Both the position numbers and the translations under genes were made by a program. The notes under the pieces were generated by a model. That model ran no database searches, was not told the DNA's origin, and saw only the letters and a program-made list of their open reading frames with translations. A stretch of DNA of 26,005 bases, from NCBI GenBank assembly GCA_934365945.1, contig CAKRNE010000028.1, positions 1-26,005 of the forward strand, given 5' to 3'. The first letter of the stretch is position 1; each line of letters begins with the position of its first letter. This document shows positions 8,801 through 15,658 of the stretch, one piece after another. The DNA comes from an uncultured Agathobacter sp. (GTDB taxonomy: Bacteria > Bacillota > Clostridia > Lachnospirales > Lachnospiraceae).

Positions 8801-8952
8801 AGTGCGTTGCCGAGGGTGCTGAGAATGCCGAACAGGTATTAATGCTTCGAAATTTTGGCTGTAACATAATACAGGGATATTTTTATTCAAAGCCAATCGA
8901 GCTTGATGTCTTCACGAGTGAGTTCGTGGAAAAGACAAGGAATCAATTGTAA
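5887..8952 (+). CDS. Multidomain cyclic-di-GMP protein: active-type GGDEF, degenerate GGDEF and EAL
   Basis: This 1021-residue cytoplasmic protein has no membrane segment that I can see. The order is: PAS-like region (about 20-138); GGDEF domain (143-297) with 'DSLTGVYNH' and an intact Gly-Gly-Asp-Glu-Phe at 217-221 but no RxxD inhibitory site upstream; a second PAS-like region (about 325-435); a GAF-like region (about 450-605); a second GGDEF fold (616-750) whose signature has become Tyr-Glu-Gln-Asp-Glu-Met (689-694), so it is presumably inactive; and an EAL phosphodiesterase domain (about 772-1012). The EAL domain keeps the catalytic set: E798, N857, E889, D919/D920, K940, E976 and Q996. 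It may both make and break c-di-GMP. It starts at ATG 5887 with GGGA seven bases ahead. It stands between the pur operon and the permease as a likely single gene. Confidence 0.92.
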   Translation: MGSMRNRGRRITDRKIEAYYELMRSIAETNHEHMFEYYVEEDDASVFRLANGTSVQENVYPGFRQNIDRYLAECPKESIESMKKMLDNCLSRPMRQGAQIDFIDENGKSKPTTVLLVSVADLDRKVCMVAGILLEVKDEKGQIDSLTGVYNHIAFESRCVNLIRNEKSKLLFMMLDVDDFKIVNDTLGHNVGDRVLSQTGQALLETVGENGIVGRVGGDEFIAVVCGIESREAIDDFCEQLSENLKNIIFDMEYSASIGMTVTTDRQATFKDLYYEADQAMYYSKRHGKNRVTFFDEINKKSTSQMLMQSQYHERYEDSGLSELDRFSYDEYPDYILIVDENKKKIVFANKSIRKASVMAPAQFDEYISQTFSDDFIDIFLRKKEQGNRYSVFKGDEHPDNIIAKLLGEKRLIVKLTHKIHNGYRMIKMIDLSDESKLNEVLRQVNSYKMCMKTFIRSAANRVSDNDFGAYLRILKDFYNADCVALIYGNNGNWNKLEEIHGTNAQIMAKVMSQSVTSGQVLDFMALFNESGRVFFSNVKEIEEVRPDLYKRLADVRIWSASAVKLSKCDEEFGTIVLMNPRNNSGALDLLDLVGVAYSDSLFYKHACDEFEYRLNYDDVTGLKKRKTFNNLGESYVEYKCDSMGIFACDIIQLGKINDKFGYSAGNARLRMVADVLRNVFNGFEMYRYEQDEMVVFCRNVDKKSFMGMVRTVRESLNDIDVSVSTGFSWTQKPDISKQLDEVRDMYEIEKQSKLESLSKTTRLRVIKDVSAELENGRFLVYFQPKVDSRTGVTTGAEALIRFKDEKHGLIGPIHFINILEENNCSYLVDLFVLERVCAIQKQRCLAGKRVVPISVNFSKTTLEYTYLLDKVREIISRYDLPEGLIQIEITESVGDMDIAVINNIAQSLISMGFRLAMDDFGTKYSNLEMLIKFQFSIAKIDRSLVKDIENNEKGRIMLKHLISMIKELGIECVAEGAENAEQVLMLRNFGCNIIQGYFYSKPIELDVFTSEFVEKTRNQL

Positions 8953-9022
8953 TATAAGGTGTGCTTTTTATGAAGGTTCGTAGTGTGGTAACGTATAAAC
9001 TGAGAAAGGGAAAGGAAGAAAA

Positions 9023-10453
9023 ATGTTAGAGAAAATCTTCAAACTCAAACAAAACAACACAACGGTCAAGACAGAGATTCTTGCCGGTCTGACAACATTC
9101 ATGACCATGGCATACATCATTGCTCTTAACCCAAACCTCCTCACCGGATTCGGTGCTGAGGGAACAAAAGCATTATGGAACGGAGTGTTTTTGGCAACCT
9201 GTATTGCTTCGGCAGTAGGTATGTTTGTCATGGCATTTCTTGCCAACAAGCCATTTGCACTGGCTCCGGGTATGGGACTCAACAGCTTTTTTGCTGTAGT
9301 AGTTGCCAATATCGTAAGTATCACAGGCCTGTCATATGTTGATTCATTCCAGGCTGCACTCTGTATCATCCTTATTGAGGGTATTTTATTCTTCATACTT
9401 TCAATATTCAATATCCGTGACAAGATAGTAGATGCCATTCCTTATGGTGTCCGCATGGGCATTTCACCGGCTATCGGTCTTATGCTTTTAAATATCGGCT
9501 TTGGTTCAAATGCCGGTGTTTACTCAAAGGACGGTGGACCATTTTATGTGATGAAGGATTTCTTCGGTGCACTCACACCGGGACTTGCCAAAACAAATAT
9601 GGCAGATGGATATTCTTCAATGGTGCTCACTGTTGTGACTATGTTCCTCGGACTTTTTATTATCATTATTTTAGCGCACAAGGGCGTCAATGGAGCAGTA
9701 CTTTTTGGTATGCTTGCAGCCTGCGTGGTTTACTGGGCAGGAGAGGCTATCTTCTTCGGAACAAACCCATTTGCATCACTTGCAACAGCTTCATTTGTGC
9801 CACAGTTTAAGGATATGGCAGATACTACACTGTTCAAGTTCGATTTTAAGGATTTTATCAGCATTGGATGGTTTACAGCTGTTTCACTCATCATCACTTT
9901 CTGTATCATCGATATGTTTGATACCATCGGAACACTCGTTGGTACTGCATCACGAGCAGGAATGGTTGACAAAGAGGGAAATATGCCAAACATGAAGGAG
10001 GCCTTGATTTCAGATTCAGTTGCCACAATGGTTGGTGCCGTAACAGGTACATCTACCGTAACAACATTTGTTGAGTCCGCATCAGGTGTAGAAGCAGGTG
10101 GACGTACAGGTCTTACAGCCTTCACCACAGGTATCCTGTTCCTTGCATGTATCTTCATCGCACCGCTTGCAGCAATCATTCCAGCCGCAGCAACATCATC
10201 AGCACTTATCTATGTTGGTATTCTGATGCTTGGCGGTCTTAAGAAGGTGGATTTTGAGGACCTGTCACAGGTTGCTCCTGTGGCGCTCATGCTTATTGCA
10301 ATGCCTATCTCAGGCTCTATCGGACATGGTATAGGTCTTGGACTTATCACATATACTGTACTCAAGGTATTTACAGGAAAGGCTAAGGAGGTTTCTGTCC
10401 TCACTTATGCTATTTCGCTTCTCTTCCTTGTGAAGTTCTTCCTTGTAGTGTAG
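9023..10453 (+). CDS. NCS2-family purine permease (AzgA/PbuG type)
   Basis: This 476-residue integral membrane protein has about 12-14 hydrophobic helices. It has the AzgA-group hallmarks: 'EILAGLTTFMTMAYI' near the N-terminus, 'FALAPGMGLNSFF' (about 78-90), 'RMGISPAIGLML', 'DMFDTIGTLVGTA' and 'GTSTVTTFVESASGVEAGG'. The family takes up adenine, guanine or hypoxanthine by proton symport. Which base is used cannot be told here. GGAAG precedes the ATG. I looked for a purine riboswitch in the 70-base gap upstream and saw none. Its position near purMND suggests purine salvage complementing synthesis. Confidence 0.92.
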   Translation: MLEKIFKLKQNNTTVKTEILAGLTTFMTMAYIIALNPNLLTGFGAEGTKALWNGVFLATCIASAVGMFVMAFLANKPFALAPGMGLNSFFAVVVANIVSITGLSYVDSFQAALCIILIEGILFFILSIFNIRDKIVDAIPYGVRMGISPAIGLMLLNIGFGSNAGVYSKDGGPFYVMKDFFGALTPGLAKTNMADGYSSMVLTVVTMFLGLFIIIILAHKGVNGAVLFGMLAACVVYWAGEAIFFGTNPFASLATASFVPQFKDMADTTLFKFDFKDFISIGWFTAVSLIITFCIIDMFDTIGTLVGTASRAGMVDKEGNMPNMKEALISDSVATMVGAVTGTSTVTTFVESASGVEAGGRTGLTAFTTGILFLACIFIAPLAAIIPAAATSSALIYVGILMLGGLKKVDFEDLSQVAPVALMLIAMPISGSIGHGIGLGLITYTVLKVFTGKAKEVSVLTYAISLLFLVKFFLVV

Positions 10454-10496
10454 TGCTTTAAGGCTTAGTGACTTATAGTGGTTCATAATGGTTATA

Positions 10497-10754
10497 GTAC
10501 GAAAATGCCACTACAGCACAGTTTAATGCATCCATAAGCCGGTACTTCGTCACTAAGAGGCTGTAAGAATTATATATTCAGTTTGTTATAGACCATGACA
10601 CAACCGGCTTTTATGTGCCGTCCATGGCACATAACGCCTTGCCCCGCCATCCTTGGCGGGGCATTGTTGTGTGCGGATATAATTCTAACAGCTACTAAGT
10701 GACTGCGTAAGGCTTGCAGATACATTAAACTGTGCTGTAGCGGCATTTTCTTAC
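10497..10754. repeat. 258-bp structured inverted-repeat element (MITE-like or structured RNA)
   Basis: The left arm (10497-10575) and the reverse complement of the right arm (10677-10754) align over about 79 bases with roughly 14 mismatches and one gap, about 80% identity by eye. Examples of shared words are CTACAGCACAGTTTAATG and AGAATTATAT. The roughly 100-base centre holds a further closing stem and two perfect hairpins, so the whole can fold as a long stem capped by a multi-branch junction. Four of five transition mismatches between the arms would be G-U pairs in a minus-strand transcript. It encodes no protein and fills most of the 372-base gap between the permease and the polymerase. 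No clear target-site duplication was found. A MITE is the simplest reading; copy number is unknown. Confidence 0.75.
10598..10672. other. Paired GC-rich hairpins inside the inverted-repeat element
   Basis: A closing stem ACACAAC (10598-10604) with GTTGTGT (10666-10672) encloses two hairpins. Hairpin A pairs TTATGTGCC (10611-10619) with GGCACATAA (10626-10634), extended by GGC/GCC (10606-10608 with 10636-10638). Hairpin B pairs TGCCCCGCC (10640-10648) with GGCGGGGCA (10655-10663). Both have six-base loops. Perfect pairing and GC content far above the surroundings argue for selection or for a mobile origin. Hairpin B followed by ATTGTTGT could also work as a weak terminator for the permease. 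Confidence 0.7.
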
Positions 10755-10778
10755 GTGGTGACAATAATCCACATATGC

Positions 10779-10790
10779 AAACATATGTTC
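10779..10790. promoter_or_regulatory. LexA (SOS) box upstream of the Y-family polymerase
   Basis: AAACATATGTTC differs from the Firmicute LexA/DinR consensus GAAC-N4-GTTC only at the first base. It abuts the -35 hexamer at 10791, an ideal place for repression. A second partial copy of ACATATG lies ten bases upstream (10771-10777). The adjoining gene is a translesion polymerase, a classic SOS target. Confidence 0.7.
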
Positions 10791-10819
10791 TTGACAATTG
10801 AGCGTAATCAATGTAAAAT
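10791..10819 (+). promoter_or_regulatory. Promoter of the polymerase gene, apparently giving a leaderless mRNA
   Basis: TTGACA (10791-10796) and TAAAAT (10814-10819) are 17 bases apart, close to ideal. The start codon begins seven bases after the -10, at the expected transcription start, and there is no ribosome-binding sequence. The transcript therefore probably begins with AUG or very near it. Confidence 0.7.
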
Positions 10820-10825
10820 TGCAGT

Positions 10826-12616
10826 ATGGACAAGCATAATGAAGAGCACATTTATGTGGCAATAGATTTAAAATCATTTTACGCATCAGTAGAGTGCAGA
10901 GAGAGGGGAAAGGATGCTCTGACCACTAATCTGGTCGTGGCAGATCCAACCCGCACGGAGAAGACCATCTGTCTTGCTGTATCGCCTGCTCTTAAGGCGT
11001 ATGGCATACCGGGCAGGGCGCGCCTTTTTGAGGTGGTACAGCGTGTGAAGGAGGTAAACAAGCTGCGTCTGTCGAAGCTTATGGCGGGTGGACAAGCTGT
11101 CCGGACAGTGGAGAGAAGCCGACAAATTGAGGGCAAACAATCTGACAGAAAACAATCAGCAGGTGAACAGCAAAAAAGAATTCTGGCTGAGGGCAGTCCG
11201 GATGAAAGAAAAAAATATGTAACAGAAAATGATATAGCAGAAAATGATATAACAGAAAGCACAATGGCAGGCTTTGAGTATGCATCATATAATGCGAAGC
11301 TGCTTGACGTACATCCGGAGTATGAGCTTACGTATATTGTTGCTCCACCGCGTATGGCCTTGTACATGGATTACAGTACACGCATATACAATATTTATCT
11401 TAAGTATATCGCTCCTGAGGATATCAGTGTTTACTCGATAGATGAGGTTTTTATGGATGTTACACACTATCTTCGCACTTATCACATGACGGCAAGGGAG
11501 CTTGCGTCTAAGATGATAGATGATGTCCTTAAGGAGACAGGTATCACAGCAACCTGTGGTATTGGAACTAATCTGTATCTATGCAAGATAGCCATGGATA
11601 TTATGGCAAAGCATGCTATGCCTGATGAGCGTGGAGTGCGTATAGCAGAGCTTAATGAGAACAGCTATAGGAGAATGCTATGGGAGCACAGGCCGATTAC
11701 CGATTTCTGGAGAGTGGGAGCAGGCTATGCCAAAAAGCTTGAGGCAGCCGGCATGTATACAATGGGAGATGTGGCCAGGTGCTCGATAGGTGGTTTGAAT
11801 GATTTTTACAATGAGGAAAAGCTTTACAAGATGTTTGGTATCAATGCAGAGCTTCTTATAGACCATGCATGGGGATATGAGCCAGTCACGATAGCGGATA
11901 TCAAGGCCTACAGACCGCAGACTAACAGCATCAGTTCAGGGCAGGTGCTGCAGGAGCCTTATGATTATGAGAAGACAAAGCTCATTGTGCGTGAGATGAC
12001 GGACCTTCTGGTGCTTGATCTGGTGGATAAGAGGCTGGTTACAGACCAGATAGTGCTCACTATAGGGTACGATATTGCAAATCTGTCAAATAAGGCGGAT
12101 AGCTGTTTGCGCAATAATTATGACCACGCAGGAAACAATAAAAGCAGAGATAGTATAGGCAGTAAAAAAAGCACACACAGAGCTTATACAGGTGAGATTA
12201 CCATAGACCGATACGGCAGAAAGGTTCCAAAGCATGCTCATGGCACAGCTAACTTAGGGCGTTTTACGTCATCCACGCGCATCATCATGGATGCTGTTAT
12301 GGAGCTTTATGACCGTATCATAGATCCTTCTCTTCTGACACGCAGGATTACTGTGGTAGCAAACAGGGTTTGTGATGAGAGCAAGGTGCAGGAAAGTGAG
12401 CAGTTCGAGCAGCTTGATTTATTTACGGATTATCAGGCAAAGGCTAAGGAAAAGAAGAAAGAGGATGAGGCACTTTCCAAGGAGAGAAAGCTTCAGGAGG
12501 CTATGATTTCCGTTAAGAAGAAATATGGGAAGAATGCCATGCTAAAGGGTATGAATCTCGAGGAGGGTGCCACAACGATTTCGAGAAACAACCAGATTGG
12601 CGGACACAAGGCATAG
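10826..12616 (+). CDS. Y-family (UmuC/DinB-like) translesion DNA polymerase
   Basis: This 596-residue polymerase is of the clostridial UmuC-like type paired with YolD. The catalytic acidic residues are D14 ('IDLKSFYASVE') and D206/E207 ('YSIDEVFMDV'). 'GIGTNLYLCKIAMDI' is the family helix-hairpin region. A beta-clamp-binding motif QLDLF sits at 529-533. The charged C-terminus ends 'NLEEGAT...NNQIGGHKA', as usual in this subgroup. Residues about 88-147 form a long hydrophilic insertion between palm and finger strands. Part of it is encoded by a 15-bp tandem repeat at 11221-11250. A smaller Asn/Ser/Lys-rich insertion lies near 425-452. The next gene is its YolD-like partner. LexA-type control is likely from the upstream box. 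Confidence 0.92.
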   Translation: MDKHNEEHIYVAIDLKSFYASVECRERGKDALTTNLVVADPTRTEKTICLAVSPALKAYGIPGRARLFEVVQRVKEVNKLRLSKLMAGGQAVRTVERSRQIEGKQSDRKQSAGEQQKRILAEGSPDERKKYVTENDIAENDITESTMAGFEYASYNAKLLDVHPEYELTYIVAPPRMALYMDYSTRIYNIYLKYIAPEDISVYSIDEVFMDVTHYLRTYHMTARELASKMIDDVLKETGITATCGIGTNLYLCKIAMDIMAKHAMPDERGVRIAELNENSYRRMLWEHRPITDFWRVGAGYAKKLEAAGMYTMGDVARCSIGGLNDFYNEEKLYKMFGINAELLIDHAWGYEPVTIADIKAYRPQTNSISSGQVLQEPYDYEKTKLIVREMTDLLVLDLVDKRLVTDQIVLTIGYDIANLSNKADSCLRNNYDHAGNNKSRDSIGSKKSTHRAYTGEITIDRYGRKVPKHAHGTANLGRFTSSTRIIMDAVMELYDRIIDPSLLTRRITVVANRVCDESKVQESEQFEQLDLFTDYQAKAKEKKKEDEALSKERKLQEAMISVKKKYGKNAMLKGMNLEEGATTISRNNQIGGHKA

Positions 12617-12698
12617 AAGCTATTACTGTGGTTTTTAATCGTTTATTTCCTCAGTAGTTTAAAATAGTTACGAAATGAGTGAATATAAGGAGTATGGC

Positions 12699-13163
12699 AT
12701 GGGAAAATATGATGATATTATAGATTTGCCGCATCACGTGTCAAAGGTACATCCGCAGATGTCTGTATGGGACCGCTCAGCGCAGTTTGCACCTTTTGCA
12801 GCACTTACAGGTCATGAGGAGGCCATTGCAGAGACAGCAAGACTCACAAACGAGTGGCATGAGCCGGATGAGGACAAAAAAAGAGAGCTTGATGAGAAAA
12901 TGAATGAGCTCATGATGCTCTATAGAAAGCGTAATTTCAATTCAGGAAATTTTGATGAAAATTCCATAAACACAGGAGCAGAAATTTATTTTAAGGTGAC
13001 ATACTTTAAGCCTGATGAGCACAAGGCTGGTGGCAGCTATGAGCATGTGACAGGGCAGCTTAAAAAGCTCGACAGTATAGGGCAGCGTATGATTATTGTG
13101 GATGACAATGGTATAGAGACGATAATAGATACCAGACGGATATATGATATCGATTTGAGATGA
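12699..13163 (+). CDS. YolD-like protein, partner of the Y-family polymerase
   Basis: The protein has 154 residues. Its N-terminus 'MGKYDDIIDLPHHVSKVHP' and 'DRSAQFAPFAALTGHEEAI' are typical of YolD-like proteins encoded beside UmuC-type polymerases in Clostridia. The C-terminal half ('VTYFKPDEHKAGGSYEHVTG', then 'IDTRRIYDID') is the small beta domain. I place the start at 12699 because AAGGAG (12687-12692) precedes it by six bases and homologues begin MGKYDD. An in-frame ATG at 12675 lacks a ribosome site. The biochemical role is not established in general; the pair suggests help in translesion synthesis. It lies 82 bases after the polymerase, likely the same transcript. Confidence 0.85.
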   Translation: MGKYDDIIDLPHHVSKVHPQMSVWDRSAQFAPFAALTGHEEAIAETARLTNEWHEPDEDKKRELDEKMNELMMLYRKRNFNSGNFDENSINTGAEIYFKVTYFKPDEHKAGGSYEHVTGQLKKLDSIGQRMIIVDDNGIETIIDTRRIYDIDLR

Positions 13164-13295
13164 TATTATATTATGGGATAAGTATTTCATAGGGTTTGCG
13201 TTTATTCTATTGAGAATGAATGACCGGGAATTAATAGTGCATGACTATGAATGCATGACAAGTAGATATTGTATAGAAAGCAGGAAAATATAAGG

Positions 13296-14114
13296 ATGGA
13301 CAAACAGATAGAAAGAGCCGGGGATGACAATATGAACTATAAAATAAAAAATATTGGTATGCTATATGGCATCGGTGTAGGTCCGGGAGACCCCGAGCTT
13401 ATGACGTTAAAGGCGCTAAATACGATAAAAGCATGTGATATTATTGCAATCCCTGCAGTTTCAAAAGAGGAATGCTATGCGTACAGCATAGTGCAGGCTG
13501 TTTTACCGGAGATAGAGAAAAAACAGATTATGTGCACACCGTTTCCCATGATAAAGGATAAGGAAAAGCTGGCTATATCACACAATAAGATATACAGTGA
13601 CATAGTCTGTGAGCTTGAAGCAGGGAAAAATGTGGCAATGCTTACAATAGGGGATCCGAGTGTGTATTCAACATATATGTATATCCATAAGCGTGTCATA
13701 CAGGCAGGTTTTATGGCAGTGATGATAAGCGGTGTGCCGTCGTTTTGTGCTGCAGCAGCGAGGCTTGGTATTTCGCTTGGTGAGATGAGGGACGAGATAC
13801 ATATCATACCGGCTTCGTATGATGTGAGGGATACCATGGGATATGGTGGTACATGTGTGTATATGAAATCGGGTAGGAAGCTTGCAGAGCTGATAGAGGT
13901 GCTTCGTATAACTGAGGGGAGCGATACAGAGACAGATGAAGAAGCTGATATGTGCTTATCAGAGGTGAATTCTAAAGGCGGTATCAGAAAAAAGAAAATG
14001 ACAGTGTATGGTGTGACCAACTGTGGCATGGAGTCGGAGCGTGTATACAGAGGGCTGGATGAGCTTACCGAAGCAAAAGGATATTTAACAATAGTCATAG
14101 TGAAATATAGCTAA
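13296..14114 (+). CDS. cbiL: Precorrin-2 C20-methyltransferase (cobalt-factor II type)
   Basis: This SAM-dependent tetrapyrrole methyltransferase works on the corrin ring at C20 in cobalamin synthesis. The family signature 'LYGIGVGPGDPELMTLKA' is near the N-terminus, followed by 'MLTIGDPSVYSTYMYI' and 'ISGVPSFCAAAARLG', which fit CobI/CbiL. From 13296 the protein has 272 residues. ATG 13296 has AGGA ten bases ahead. ATG 13332 (GGGGAT ahead) would suit the family start equally well, and a TTG at 13269 is less likely. Residues roughly 205-235 form an acidic then Ser/Lys-rich insertion before the final strands. No other cobalamin gene is in the window, so it stands alone here. Cobalt versus metal-free substrate cannot be decided. 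Confidence 0.85.
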   Translation: MDKQIERAGDDNMNYKIKNIGMLYGIGVGPGDPELMTLKALNTIKACDIIAIPAVSKEECYAYSIVQAVLPEIEKKQIMCTPFPMIKDKEKLAISHNKIYSDIVCELEAGKNVAMLTIGDPSVYSTYMYIHKRVIQAGFMAVMISGVPSFCAAAARLGISLGEMRDEIHIIPASYDVRDTMGYGGTCVYMKSGRKLAELIEVLRITEGSDTETDEEADMCLSEVNSKGGIRKKKMTVYGVTNCGMESERVYRGLDELTEAKGYLTIVIVKYS

Positions 14115-14122
14115 AAATAGAG

Positions 14123-14150
14123 TTTACTTTTTGTGCATGATTGCTATAAT
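14123..14150 (+). promoter_or_regulatory. Candidate extended -10 promoter of the dehydratase-like pair
   Basis: TATAAT (14145-14150) is preceded by TG one base upstream (the extended -10 form). A poor -35, TTTACT, lies at 14123-14128. It would leave a leader of about 155 bases before the gene at 14315. The rest of the 200-base gap (14115-14314) holds no gene or clear structure. Confidence 0.45.
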
Positions 14151-14314
14151 AATATAGTGAAATTGTTGGATTCAGTCACCAATAGTGTATTGTGATTATA
14201 AGATTACAGATAGTAAGCAAATTCATTTTTAAAATCACGGGTATCATGAAGTTTTGTGAATATGCGTTGGTGGTTCTAAGTAGTTATAAATAAAGAAAAG
14301 AGCTGAAATATCAC

Positions 14315-15577
14315 ATGAGTATAGTGGATAGATTTGGAACAAAAGTAGGCGAGACAGCAGAAAAAGATCCTGTCAAGGCAAGGAAGCTTTTGCTTGCAGG
14401 ATATAGATTACAGGAAAAACGATTAGCATTATTTCCGGACAGAAAGCTTCCGATGTCAGGGCAGTATGTTGCAAAGGTTGTCATGAATAATATCATACAG
14501 GCACTTGCAAAGCCTGAAAATGCTGCGATGGTCAGTATTTTTGTACCGGGTGAGCTTTTGACAGCGGCAGGTCTCACACCATATTCGGTTGAGGCACTAT
14601 CGTGCTTTATTGCGGGAACTAAATGCGAGCAGGCCTTTCTCAGACAGACCGAGAAGGAAGGCTTTCCGGAGACTATGTGCTCGTATCACAGGGTTTTCCT
14701 GGGAGCAGCTTTAAACGGTATAGTGCCGAAACCAAAGTGCATGGTGTATACAAACCTGGCATGCGATGGCAATATGATGACATTTCCGTATCTAAAGGAG
14801 AGATATGAAATACCAAGCTTTTATATAGATGTTCCATATGAGAAGAATTATGACTCTGTTATGTATGTAGCAAAGCAGCTTAGAGAGCTTAAGAAATTTT
14901 TACAGGATGTTACCGGCAGAGAAATCACAGAGGAGTCTGTGAAAAAGGCTGTGGACAAGAGCAAAATTGCATCAAATAATTATTACAGGCAGCTTCACCT
15001 GAGAAAAGGACATGATATTGCGTCGACTCTCACTAATGAGCTGTATGCACTTTTTATGTGTCATCTGCTTGCGGGTACTGATGAATCAGTCAGATATACA
15101 CAGCTTCTGAGAGATGATGTGAGACGTGCACCTGCAGGAGATGGCTTTCATGTACTTTGGATGCACACCATGCCGTTTTTACAGGATGCAGTGAAGGATG
15201 TGTTCAATTACAGTGACACAATCCATATCAGTGCGAGCGATTTTATTGCCGATGGCTTCAGAAGCATGGAGTCGGATGATCCGTATGAGGCGCTTGCCGA
15301 GAAAATGGTTTACTGCATTTATAATGGCAGTGTGAACCAGAGAATAGAGGAAGCAAAGGAGCTTGCCGACACAGTTGGAGCAGACGGTGCAGTGCTTTTT
15401 GCACACTGGGGCTGCAAGAATACAATCGGTGCATCAAGCCTTATAAAGCGTTCGCTCGAGTGGGAAGGGCTTCCTACGATGGTATTGGATGGTGATGGCT
15501 GCAATCCGGCAAATGCGAGCGACGGACAGATTTCCACAAGGCTTCAGGCATTTGTGGAGATGCTTGGAGAGCAGTAA
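14315..15577 (+). CDS. HgdB-like 2-hydroxyacyl-CoA dehydratase-family / double-cubane cluster protein
   Basis: This 420-residue protein belongs to the HgdB/BcrB/BadD family, which binds iron-sulfur clusters and takes electrons from an ATP-driven activator. Likely cluster ligands are C122 ('ETMCSYHR'), C150 ('TNLACDGN') and C367 ('AHWGCKNT'), with C396 also near the C-terminus. Family blocks include 'FVPGELLTAAGLTPY' (76-90) and 'LDGDGCNPANASDGQ'. Known members dehydrate 2-hydroxyacyl-CoAs, reduce benzoyl-CoA, or are double-cubane proteins (YjiM-like) that need no CoA. No CoA-transferase or acyl-CoA gene lies nearby, which favours the last class (inference). The ribosome site is weak. It is co-directional with the fused partner 81 bases downstream. 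Confidence 0.85.
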   Translation: MSIVDRFGTKVGETAEKDPVKARKLLLAGYRLQEKRLALFPDRKLPMSGQYVAKVVMNNIIQALAKPENAAMVSIFVPGELLTAAGLTPYSVEALSCFIAGTKCEQAFLRQTEKEGFPETMCSYHRVFLGAALNGIVPKPKCMVYTNLACDGNMMTFPYLKERYEIPSFYIDVPYEKNYDSVMYVAKQLRELKKFLQDVTGREITEESVKKAVDKSKIASNNYYRQLHLRKGHDIASTLTNELYALFMCHLLAGTDESVRYTQLLRDDVRRAPAGDGFHVLWMHTMPFLQDAVKDVFNYSDTIHISASDFIADGFRSMESDDPYEALAEKMVYCIYNGSVNQRIEEAKELADTVGADGAVLFAHWGCKNTIGASSLIKRSLEWEGLPTMVLDGDGCNPANASDGQISTRLQAFVEMLGEQ

Positions 15578-15593
15578 AGTAATTAGAAATAAT

Positions 15594-15616
15594 ACACCGG
15601 TTATTGCGTCCGGTGT
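15594..15616. other. Small hairpin between the two dehydratase-like genes
   Basis: ACACCGG (15594-15600) pairs perfectly with CCGGTGT (15610-15616) around a nine-base loop. No T tract follows on the plus strand, so it is not a convincing terminator. It may tune expression or mRNA stability between the two genes. It also makes a GTG start at 15617, directly against the stem, unlikely. Confidence 0.45.
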
Positions 15617-15658
15617 GTGGATATTTACTATAAATCAATTTCAGAAAGTGGAAAACAG

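Noticed and set aside
7872..8867. A 331-codon open frame on the minus strand inside the GGDEF/EAL gene
   Set aside because: It is antisense to conserved EAL residues on the plus strand, matches no family I know, is Ser/Leu/Ile-rich as antisense frames often are, and has no ribosome site.
8953..9022. Purine riboswitch ahead of the NCS2 permease
   Set aside because: Only 70 bases are available, with no aptamer-like pairing and no terminator hairpin.
10570..10851. A 93-codon minus-strand frame across the inverted-repeat element
   Set aside because: It runs through perfect hairpins and the polymerase promoter, and the product is low quality with no domain; it is a shadow of the repeat.
12675..12698. 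Upstream ATG for the YolD-like gene
   Set aside because: It lacks a ribosome site, while ATG 12699 has AAGGAG at ideal spacing and the family's MGKYDD start.
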